DNA of 64,000 nt from Candidatus Zhuqueibacterota bacterium (GTDB lineage: Bacteria; Zhuqueibacterota; Zhuqueibacteria; Residuimicrobiales; Krinioviventaceae). Position 1 is the first letter of the stretch, and every line of letters starts with the position of its first letter. This document shows positions 43,070 to 54,912 of the stretch, piece after piece. The stretch spans positions 1 through 64,000 of the forward strand of contig JAFGKD010000041.1 of the NCBI GenBank assembly GCA_016928775.1, written 5' to 3'. Below the pieces are notes generated by a model that worked only from the letters and a program-made list of their open reading frames with translations, was not told the origin of the DNA and ran no database searches. Made by a program: the position numbers and the translations under genes.

Positions 43070-43971
43070 AAGAGCTGGTCGTAATCAGCGGCAAAGGTGG
43101 TACCGGCAAAACCAGTGTGCTTGCAGCCATGGCATCGATGGCGACGAATGCTGTTGTTGTCGATTGTGATGTTGATGCAGCTAATCTACACGTGCTGCTC
43201 AATCCGCAGATTCAGCGCCGGTTTGATTTTTATGGGGGCAAAATCGCCACAATTGTCAAAAACCGATGTACCTCCTGTGGAATTTGTCGTGATCTGTGCC
43301 GATTTGATGCTATTACTCCTGATTACCAGGTCGATGCGATCGCCTGCGAGGGCTGCGGTGTGTGCGTGTGGAATTGCCCTGAAAATGCGATTGAATTTAA
43401 GGAACATAAAAACGGCGAATGGTATATCTCGCAGACGCGTTTTGGTGACATGGTGCATGCAAAACTTGGCATCGCCGAAGAGAACTCTGGCAAGCTGGTG
43501 ACTATGGTTCGAAATGAAGCCCAAAAGCTGGCGCAGAAATACGAACGAGATCTTTTGCTCGTCGATGGTCCTCCAGGTATCGGATGCCCCGTTATTGCGG
43601 CGATCACTGGCGCGGATGCGGTGCTTATTGTTGTCGAACCGACACGTTCTGCCATGCACGATATGGAACGAGTTATTCAACTGGCTCGACATTTTCACAT
43701 CCCGGTGAGCATCGTGATTAACAAATATGATTTACAAATGGATCTGACCACAAAAATCAGGGCGCTCTGCCAACGCGAAAAACTTGATGTTGTGGGTGAG
43801 ATTCCTTATGACCTCGATTTAGTCCGCGCCCAAATGAACGGTAAGACGATTGTCGAGTACACGGATGGCAATTTACGAACATGTTTCGTTGAACTCTGGA
43901 ACACTGTTCAGCGCCATGTTCTGAATCGATTGATTGTAAAGTCGTCTGATCACCGGCGCGAATGTGTTTGA
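43066..43971 (+). CDS. MRP/MinD-type ATPase with two ferredoxin clusters, copy 2
   Basis: About 301 residues with the same layout as the preceding gene: SGKGGTGKT near residue 8, the ferredoxin insert CTSCGICRDLCR and CEGCGVCVWNCPE, and DGPPGIGCPV. Sequence differs from copy 1 throughout, so they are distinct subunits. Together with the MTH1175-like and six-cysteine proteins this suggests a cofactor-assembly or delivery module (inference). Confidence 0.93.
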   Translation: MKELVVISGKGGTGKTSVLAAMASMATNAVVVDCDVDAANLHVLLNPQIQRRFDFYGGKIATIVKNRCTSCGICRDLCRFDAITPDYQVDAIACEGCGVCVWNCPENAIEFKEHKNGEWYISQTRFGDMVHAKLGIAEENSGKLVTMVRNEAQKLAQKYERDLLLVDGPPGIGCPVIAAITGADAVLIVVEPTRSAMHDMERVIQLARHFHIPVSIVINKYDLQMDLTTKIRALCQREKLDVVGEIPYDLDLVRAQMNGKTIVEYTDGNLRTCFVELWNTVQRHVLNRLIVKSSDHRRECV

Positions 43972-43988
43972 TCAGCAGGAGGTAGATG

Positions 43989-44600
43989 ATGAAAAACCGA
44001 CACTGTTGGATGATCTTTCTTTTTCTTGCTTTTACTTTGTTCGAGTATTCTGTTTTCGCACAATATTCCCGCGACGCCTGGCAGCAACCCGAAAAAATTA
44101 TGGATGTTGTTGAAATTAAACCGGGAATGGTCATTGGCGAGGCCGGCGCGGGCAGGGGATATTTTACTTTTTACTTGTCCGAACGCGTGGGATCGACCGG
44201 CAAGGTGTACGCCAACGATATTGATAAAGCGGCATTGAGAAGTATTGAGCGACGTTGTGAAAGGGACAGCATCACCAACATTACGACGATTCTGGGAAAA
44301 GAAGCTGATCCTTTGTTCCCGGCTGGTGAGCTGGACATGGTCATCATGATGCGTGCGTTTCATCATTTTTCCGATCCCGTTACCTGGATGAAAAATGTGC
44401 AATCCAGTATGAAATCCGGCGCGCCTTTGATTATCATTGATCAGGATCCGGATAAAGCTGGCGAGGGCTGGAACCATTTTATGACAAAAGCTCAAGTCCT
44501 GGCCAGTATGCAGAAAACCGATTTTGTATTGGATCGAATCGAGACTTTTTTGGAACGGGATAATATCTACATCTTTGTACAAAAAGATCAGGAAAATTAG
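43989..44600 (+). CDS. exported class I SAM-dependent methyltransferase
   Basis: About 203 residues. A hydrophobic N-terminus (HCWMIFLFLAFTLFEYSVFA) looks like a signal peptide. The mature part has the SAM-binding loop GEAGAGRGYFTFYL and a Ubie/Methyltransf_11 layout (PLFPAGELDMVIMMRAFHHF). A methyltransferase directed out of the cytosol is odd because SAM is cytosolic; the leader may be an anchor. GGAGG precedes two adjacent ATGs (43986, 43989); the second has better spacing. Confidence 0.82.
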   Translation: MKNRHCWMIFLFLAFTLFEYSVFAQYSRDAWQQPEKIMDVVEIKPGMVIGEAGAGRGYFTFYLSERVGSTGKVYANDIDKAALRSIERRCERDSITNITTILGKEADPLFPAGELDMVIMMRAFHHFSDPVTWMKNVQSSMKSGAPLIIIDQDPDKAGEGWNHFMTKAQVLASMQKTDFVLDRIETFLERDNIYIFVQKDQEN

Positions 44601-44862
44601 CCCTCTGTTTCCATGAGTTGCATGTGCAAGCGCTTCAGTTATAGGTGATCAAGAACTTGGTGTTTTGGCGATGATCCGAGATCGTTCACAAGTGCTGGCA
44701 TTGTATATCGCCTGATCGGATGCCAGAATCTTGTAGACCTCAAAAGTTTATCTTGCAGCACATCCATAAGATATTGCCACAACGACCACTTGCCTGTTGA
44801 CATCCACGGCTATTCCTCGTATTTTATGTGGTGTAAATGTTATCAAAAACAGGATTATCAAT
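44601..44862. other. intergenic gap
   Basis: Gap of 262 bases between the methyltransferase and the beta-helix gene. No gene found. An ACAGGAT site lies just before the next ATG. Confidence 0.35.
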
Positions 44863-46614
44863 ATGAAATGGATACTGCTCTCTCTTTTGTTGTCGAGCCC
44901 GCTGTTGTCCGACATCATCCCGCCGGAGCGTCGAATAAACTGGTCGCCCGGCATTCCCGGCGATTTCCCGGACAAGACTTTTGTCGTGAATGTTCTGGAT
45001 TACAGTGCGACAGGTGATGGTCAGACGGATGATTCGAATGCTTTTATCAACGCCATAAGAGCTATCCCGGCATCGGGTGGGTTGCTGGTCGTGCCAGGCG
45101 GCACCTATGTGCTCAAAAAGACCTTGTCGGTGAACAAAGGCGTGCTGTTTAAGGGAGAAGGCCATGACAAAACACGCCTGCTTTTTGATCTGAGCGGCAG
45201 AAGCGACAATTGTATCGATATTGTCAAATACGAACGGGGCGATTGGGTGGATGCCCTGGAAGGTTATGAAAAAGGATCAAACACGGTTTTTGTGCGACAG
45301 CCGGAAAAATTTCGCGCCGGAGATTTTATAGAGATTCAACAGGAAAATGATCCGGATATTATGTATACGCAAGCGGACTGGCAACAATCCTGGTCCGAGA
45401 CAGCGGTCGGGCAAATTTGCTTGATTGATTCGATTCGTGCCGACGGCGCTTTGGTTTTGCACCGGCCACTCTATTTTACCTATCGGGACGTACTGCAGCC
45501 GCGTTTGCGCACCCTGGGTTTAATCGAATACCCCGGTCTCGAAGACCTCACCATTGAACGTCTCGACGCTGGCGACGGCTATACAATCCAGATGCGCTAT
45601 GTGGCGTATGGTCGGGTACAGCGTATCGAAAGCAACATGACCTATCGAACGCATGTTTATATGTCCGAATGTTATGGCTGCGAGGTAAGGAACAATTATA
45701 TTCACCATGCACATGATTACGGCGGTGGTGGCCATGGCTATGGCGTTGATACAATTCGTCACACGTCTGATTGCCTTATTATTGATAATGTTTTCCGCTA
45801 TTTGCGCCATTCAATGATGACGCACGTCGGCACCAGCGGCAATGTCTTTGCGTACAACTATTCCACTGAACGCGAACCGCAACGACTATGCGATATTTCA
45901 CTACATGGTCATTTCAGCAACGCCAATCTGTTCGAGTCCAATGTGGTGGAGGAAATTGATATCTCTGACTATTGGGGGCCGATTGGCCCTAACAACACGT
46001 TTTTGCGCAATGTCATCACTCAGGAGGGCATCGATATCAACGATTCGTCGCACGGACAAAATCTGGTTGCTAATGTCCTCAATCGTGGAACGATCAAAGT
46101 TCACTCCAGCGTCAAGGAAACGCTCAGGCATGGCAATGTCCTCAATGGCACCGCAGAATGGGATCCCGCCATAAGCGATCGTGAGGTGCCGGTCTCTTAT
46201 TTTCTCACTGAAAAACCGGATTTCCTGGCTGATTCACCCTGGCCGCTTTTTGGTCCGGATGTGACCGAGGGTGGTAAATTGCCGGCACAAATTCGCTACG
46301 AGAGCGGCAGACCAATTACCGCCATTCACGAGCAATCATTGCACCGTCCAATCGATTATAACCTGTCGATTTATCCAAATCCTTTTAATCCGCAGACGAC
46401 CATCTCTTTTGCCTTGGCGGATGACGAACAGGTGCGAATAGACATTTTTTCAATCTCGGGGCAATGGGTGGCCACAATAGTCGATCAGATTTTACCGGCC
46501 GGAAGTCACACGGTTCACTATCACCCAACCGGGGATTGTGCGTCCGGTATATATGTCGTTCGTCTCCGAAGCGAGTCGTCGGAAATGAGTCACAGGATGA
46601 CAATTTTGAAATGA
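44863..46614 (+). CDS. exported right-handed beta-helix protein with T9SS tail
   Basis: About 583 residues. Signal peptide KWILLSLLLSSPLLS; a pectate-lyase-superfamily (Pectate_lyase_3/GH28-like) N-terminus DYSATGDGQTDDSNAF with PGGTYVLKKTLSV, then helix rungs with repeated Asn-Thr-rich turns; and the C-terminal tail YPNPFNPQTTISFAL with GIYVVRLRSES. A polysaccharide lyase or hydrolase role is plausible, but no catalytic residues are certain. Cell-surface export by T9SS is inferred from the tail and the presence of porU at 54913. Confidence 0.85.
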   Translation: MKWILLSLLLSSPLLSDIIPPERRINWSPGIPGDFPDKTFVVNVLDYSATGDGQTDDSNAFINAIRAIPASGGLLVVPGGTYVLKKTLSVNKGVLFKGEGHDKTRLLFDLSGRSDNCIDIVKYERGDWVDALEGYEKGSNTVFVRQPEKFRAGDFIEIQQENDPDIMYTQADWQQSWSETAVGQICLIDSIRADGALVLHRPLYFTYRDVLQPRLRTLGLIEYPGLEDLTIERLDAGDGYTIQMRYVAYGRVQRIESNMTYRTHVYMSECYGCEVRNNYIHHAHDYGGGGHGYGVDTIRHTSDCLIIDNVFRYLRHSMMTHVGTSGNVFAYNYSTEREPQRLCDISLHGHFSNANLFESNVVEEIDISDYWGPIGPNNTFLRNVITQEGIDINDSSHGQNLVANVLNRGTIKVHSSVKETLRHGNVLNGTAEWDPAISDREVPVSYFLTEKPDFLADSPWPLFGPDVTEGGKLPAQIRYESGRPITAIHEQSLHRPIDYNLSIYPNPFNPQTTISFALADDEQVRIDIFSISGQWVATIVDQILPAGSHTVHYHPTGDCASGIYVVRLRSESSEMSHRMTILK

Positions 46615-46638
46615 TATGACGATGGGAATTCGATGCTG

Positions 46639-46829
46639 ACGACGGATTGTTTGCGGCGGTGATCATGATTTTTGGCTATGCCATAATAGCCGTACCGACG
46701 GGCATTGTTACTGCGGAATTCGTCAAGGCCGAGCCTGGAACGGTATCGACACAAGCTTGGCAAAATTGTAGCGCTGAGGGGCATGACATTGATGCCAGGT
46801 TTTGCAAATATTGTGGTGCGCCTCTTTAA
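46639..46829 (+). pseudogene. 3' remnant of a voltage-gated-type ion channel with zinc-ribbon end
   Basis: The frame GLFAAVIMIFGYAIIAVPTG and IVTAEFVKAE is the last membrane helix of a Kv-type bacterial ion transporter, followed by a linker and the typical C-terminal CNNC-like segment ending DIDARFCKYCGAPL. The pore region and all earlier helices are missing; a stop lies at 46617-46619 in the same frame. It starts right after the T9SS gene and abuts the glycosyltransferase gene on the other strand. Confidence 0.7.
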
Positions 46830-47908
46830 TGAGGATTATTGCGCTCCAAAATCTTGGTTGCGATAACCTCCGCACCATCGACGCGAATCTCTTTCCATTC
46901 CAGTGGTTTGGCAAACAGTCGATCAAAGGCTTCAGCCCATTGCCCTGCATAAAAATCCGACTGTGGCAGCTCCTCACACACGGCATATTCCTCGAGGCCT
47001 TTGATGAGCACCGGGTCTTCAACAAAATCTTGGCGCGGCACATAGATGATGGGTGTCCGGTTTGAGATCACCTCGGAAACTATGCTGTATCCTGGCTTGG
47101 ACAGTACCGCATCACAGGCGTTGAGCATATCAACAAACGGAAGCTGGTCTTCCCTGATGTGAAGGCAATTTCGCAGGGGTACCTCCCGCGATACAGCGAC
47201 AAACGTGATGTGCCGAAGTGATTCAACTCTTTCCCAGTCCACCTGCTCGAGATCGGTCGACCGTAAACCTAACAAAACATATTTGTTCTTGGAATGTCGC
47301 GGAATACCCACTCTTGCACGCGCTTCGGACAACGACTTGCTGCTGCGCCGTCCCACCAACGGTACGTTATGCCGGTTTGGAAAAGCCGACATATCACCAT
47401 AAAATGGAATACGCCAGAGCTGCTCGGCTTTGCCGTACGACGATTTGATATCCTCAATGATCCATTCGTACTCGGGACACTCCTTCAAATAGGGGGCATA
47501 GATCCAATCCCAGGAAAAATTGGCCACCGCGATGGCCTTTACGCCATGCGCATCCGCTGCATCAAAAGCGAATGGCGTGATGTCGGACAAAACGATGTCA
47601 GGTTCAATACCGCTTAAAAATTCACACTCTTGCTCGATCAGTTTGTCTTTATTCTCAACGAGCCGTGCATATCGCTGAAATGTCCCGAGTTTATCAGCGC
47701 TAAAGCTGTTTTTCTGCTGGACACCAAAATCGAGCTCGCGCTCATGATATTGAACGCGCTCATTCAACAACGGATCGAACAACCATTTGGGTGCTTGCGT
47801 GCGAAAAAATATCTCGGCATGTGATTGAAGTAACAGCGATTTTATTATTTCAATGTCACGAACGGCATGGCCATAGCCGTGGCCGGAAATATAAAAAACC
47901 AGTTTCAC
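46826..47908 (-). CDS. glycosyltransferase-like protein (GT-B fold, L-arabinokinase N-domain-like)
   Basis: About 360 residues. GT-B fold: Gly/His-rich start FYISGHGYGHAVRDIEI; a sugar-acceptor half; and a C-terminal nucleotide-sugar half with DAVLSKPGYSIVSEVI and TPIIYVPRQDFVED. It resembles MGT-type and arabinokinase N-terminal domains. GTG start at 47908 follows an AGGAGGAC site. Donor and acceptor unknown. Divergent from the beta-galactosidase gene, with over 500 bases between them. Confidence 0.82.
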   Translation of the reverse strand: MKLVFYISGHGYGHAVRDIEIIKSLLLQSHAEIFFRTQAPKWLFDPLLNERVQYHERELDFGVQQKNSFSADKLGTFQRYARLVENKDKLIEQECEFLSGIEPDIVLSDITPFAFDAADAHGVKAIAVANFSWDWIYAPYLKECPEYEWIIEDIKSSYGKAEQLWRIPFYGDMSAFPNRHNVPLVGRRSSKSLSEARARVGIPRHSKNKYVLLGLRSTDLEQVDWERVESLRHITFVAVSREVPLRNCLHIREDQLPFVDMLNACDAVLSKPGYSIVSEVISNRTPIIYVPRQDFVEDPVLIKGLEEYAVCEELPQSDFYAGQWAEAFDRLFAKPLEWKEIRVDGAEVIATKILERNNPH

Positions 47909-52111
<4,203 letters not shown>

Positions 52112-52234
52112 TCTGTACCGGATGTGACGGATAAAAACGGATGCGAAATAACGCTATTCTATATCCGTTCGATTCGTTAAATCAGTGTTCTATAAAAAAA
52201 ATGAGTGCTCCATTAACTCAGAAAAGCAGTGCTT

Positions 52235-52363
52235 TTTTGGAGTGCATTCTCTTTGTGAATGCATGACGGCGAAGCTGTCAAGTTTGGTGAGTACACCCAT
52301 AAAAATTTTTCTAACTCGCGGTCAGTGACCCGCGTGAATTCACACAGTGAATTCACTCCAAAA
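52235..52363. mobile_element. MITE-like palindromic element
   Basis: A 129-bp segment bounded by 29-bp inverted ends, left at 52235-52263 and right at 52335-52363, identical at 25 of 29 positions and both starting TTTTGGAGTG when read inward. The interior holds smaller dyads (GACGGC..GCTGTC at 52265-52279 and CGCGGTCA..TGACCCGCG at 52317-52334). No coding capacity. It lies in the 361-base gap between the beta-galactosidase and DUF5060 genes; the rest of the gap is AT-rich and without a gene. No clear target-site duplication was seen. Confidence 0.5.
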
Positions 52364-52472
52364 GAGTATCAAGTTCAATAGATGAAAATATAAAGCAATA
52401 AAAACAATGAGCTTTTTAATATTTTTTCTGTGCTAATAGAGTAATCATTTTAAAAAAAATTGGAGGCTATCA

Positions 52473-54338
52473 ATGAAAAGGTTTATCTCTATACTTTTGG
52501 CTTTTGCTGCCGGTGTTTCCTTCCTGTCTTGTTCCAACACCGGACACATCAGCGGCGAGCTGAAAAAATGGCATCGCATCACATTAACTTTTGAGGGGCC
52601 GAACAGCAGTGAAACCGCTGATCCCAATCCCTTTTTGGATTATCGTTTGAACGTTACATTTTTTTATGGTGACAACGCCTGTGTTGTGCCCGGCTTTTAT
52701 GCAGCGGACGGTAATGCCGGTGAAACCGGCGTTACTGCCGGCAATAAATGGCGAGTATTTTTTACGCCCGATCGAGCCGGTGAATGGACCTATTATGCCT
52801 CGTTTCGAGCCGGGGAAAAGATCGCTTTGAGCAATGATCCCGAGGCTGGAACGCCGACATCGTTTGATGGCGCGCAAGGACGATTTCTTGTCAAGGAATC
52901 CGACAAAACGGAAAATGATGCCCGGGCGAAAGGCGCCTTGCGATACGTCGGTGAACATTATTTACAGTTTGCTGAAACCGGCGACTATTTTTTAAAGGGT
53001 GGTGCAGATAGTCCGGAGAACTTTTTAGCCTATTATGAGTTTGACAATGCCGAACGCATTGCAAGGATCGAGGGTGAAACTCGAGAGGGTGAGGCACAAA
53101 AAATCCTGCAGGGCGGTACGCATACATTTGCACCGCACGCCGGGGATTGGCGGCCGGGCGATCCCACCTGGCAGAATGGCAAGGGCAAGAACATTATCGG
53201 TGCTTTGAATTATTTGGCAGATAAAGGTATGAATTCCGTCTATTTTCTCACGATGAACGTCGGCGGCGACGGCAAAGATGTTTGGCCGTGGACTAAATAT
53301 GATGAACGTTATCGCTACGATTGCTCCAAGCTCGATCAGTGGGACATTGTGCTGTCGCACATGGATAAGCTCGGAATAATGCAGCATGTTGTTTTGACCG
53401 AAACGGAAAATGAGGCGCTGTTTGAAATCGATGAGGGGATATCCACGACATCCGGTTTTGCCGATAGCCGCAAGCTTTATTATCGTGAGATGATGGCGCG
53501 CTTTGGCTATCATCCGGCTATGGTTTACAATCTCGGGGAAGAAAATGGCTGGGATAATAAAGACGTCCCATATGGGGCTGCCAACTCGGAAGAGCAGCGC
53601 AAAATGTTTGCCGATTGGCTGAAAACACTGGACCCCTATGATCATCCGATCGTGGTGCACACCTTGCCGGGACGTTATGACGAGATTTATACGCCGTTGC
53701 TGGGTCACGGAACACTCGATGGGCCATCGCTGCAGATGGGAGATCAGAGTGAAACGCATGCCGAAACCGCCAAATGGATACAAAAATCTGCCGCAGCGCA
53801 GCATAAATGGTTTGTCTGCCTTGATGAAATCGGCCCGGCACACACCGGCGTCAAACCAGATGCGGATGACTATTGGCACGATGATGTCCGCCACTATTCG
53901 CTCTGGGGCAACCTGATGGCCGGCGGCTCGGGCTGTGAATGGTATTTTGGTTATCAATACCCCCACAACGATTTGAATTGTGAGGACTGGCGTTCCCGTG
54001 ACCACATGTGGGACTTGACCCGATACGCACTTTTATTTTTTCAGCAACACCTGCCGTTTTGGGAGATGCGCGCCGCGGATGATCTGATTTCAGTTAAAGA
54101 GGCTTATTGTTTCGCGAAGCCTGGTGAGGTCTATGCTATTTATGTGCCGAATGGCGGTTCCTGTGATGTCGAATTGACCGAGGATACCTATTCGGTGAAA
54201 TGGTACAATCCGCGCACGGGTGGAGAGTTGATTGATAGCAACGTGACCGAGGTCAGGGGACCCGGCAGAAAGTCGATAGGTCTGCCGCCGGAGGAGCGGC
54301 AAAAAGACTGGGTTGCGCTGCTCAAGCAGCAACCCTAA
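52473..54338 (+). CDS. lipoprotein glycoside hydrolase, DUF5060 type
   Basis: About 621 residues. Signal peptide and lipobox MKRFISILLAFAAGVSFLSC (Cys20); DUF5060 beta domain (FEGPNSSETADPNPFLDYRL); a TIM barrel with MNSVYFLTMNVGGDG, an early acidic segment VYNLGEENGW, and WFVCLDEIGPAH; and a C-terminal putative collagen-binding-like strand region (YAIYVPNGGSCDVELTEDTY and KWYNPRTGGELI). Cleaves an unknown polysaccharide. Good ribosome site (TTGGAGG). Follows the MITE-like element. Confidence 0.85.
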   Translation: MKRFISILLAFAAGVSFLSCSNTGHISGELKKWHRITLTFEGPNSSETADPNPFLDYRLNVTFFYGDNACVVPGFYAADGNAGETGVTAGNKWRVFFTPDRAGEWTYYASFRAGEKIALSNDPEAGTPTSFDGAQGRFLVKESDKTENDARAKGALRYVGEHYLQFAETGDYFLKGGADSPENFLAYYEFDNAERIARIEGETREGEAQKILQGGTHTFAPHAGDWRPGDPTWQNGKGKNIIGALNYLADKGMNSVYFLTMNVGGDGKDVWPWTKYDERYRYDCSKLDQWDIVLSHMDKLGIMQHVVLTETENEALFEIDEGISTTSGFADSRKLYYREMMARFGYHPAMVYNLGEENGWDNKDVPYGAANSEEQRKMFADWLKTLDPYDHPIVVHTLPGRYDEIYTPLLGHGTLDGPSLQMGDQSETHAETAKWIQKSAAAQHKWFVCLDEIGPAHTGVKPDADDYWHDDVRHYSLWGNLMAGGSGCEWYFGYQYPHNDLNCEDWRSRDHMWDLTRYALLFFQQHLPFWEMRAADDLISVKEAYCFAKPGEVYAIYVPNGGSCDVELTEDTYSVKWYNPRTGGELIDSNVTEVRGPGRKSIGLPPEERQKDWVALLKQQP

Positions 54339-54476
54339 CAATGGCGTGAAGAATTTTTCGAGCCGAGCGTGCTGAATTCCTTTGTCAATATTAATGGAAC
54401 ATTCCCCATGATTTCGATGTTAGATTGATTACTTTCGTAAATTGATTATTTGCAATAGAATGCTTATCTTTGATAT

Positions 54477-54905
54477 ATGCAGGAAACCGGAACAGTAATT
54501 TCGACAGTCGGCGATAAAGCCGTCATTCAGCTTGATCGAGGGGCTAAATGTGCAGGCTGCAACGTCTGTCACACATTTGGTGAGAGCAAAATGCGGCTCG
54601 AAGCATGCAACACCATCGGCGCATCGGTCGGAGATTGGGTGAATGTCAGTGTTGAACCAGCGCAGGTGATCCGCAGTTCACTGATTTTATTTATTTTTCC
54701 GCTTTTTATGATGCTGTTCGGATATTTTTTCGCTGTTCGTTTTATTCCGCCTTTTGGTGAAGGAATTGGCATACTCGGCGCCATCGCCGGGCTTTTTTTA
54801 GCTTTTTTTGCCATCAAAGCGTTCGACAAGCGGCAACAGCAGAAAGAAAAAAATTCGGCTATCATCACAGATTTTGCGCAGACCCATAATGATAAAAAAG
54901 GATAG
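54477..54905 (+). CDS. RseC/MucC-like SoxR-reducing-family protein
   Basis: About 142 residues. N-terminal soluble part with Cys motif KCAGCNVCHTFG near residues 22-33, then two membrane helices (SSLILFIFPLFMMLFGYFFAV and GILGAIAGLFLAFFAI). RseC-type proteins are linked to Rnf and SoxR reduction. No ribosome site is obvious at the ATG. It precedes porU by 7 bases. Confidence 0.85.
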   Translation: MQETGTVISTVGDKAVIQLDRGAKCAGCNVCHTFGESKMRLEACNTIGASVGDWVNVSVEPAQVIRSSLILFIFPLFMMLFGYFFAVRFIPPFGEGIGILGAIAGLFLAFFAIKAFDKRQQQKEKNSAIITDFAQTHNDKKG

Positions 54906-54912
54906 ATCGACC

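Noticed and set aside
40348..43971. Nitrogenase accessory cluster
   Set aside because: No nifHDK, nifEN or nifB radical SAM gene is present; MTH1175-like and MRP proteins occur in many organisms without nitrogenase.
52221..52238. Terminator at AAAAGCAGTGCTTTTTT after the beta-galactosidase
   Set aside because: The arms leave too small a loop for a stable hairpin and overlap the left end of the palindromic element.
53025..54005. Long open frame (326 codons) on the minus strand
   Set aside because: It lies wholly antisense to the DUF5060 gene and has no domain trace; typical shadow frame.
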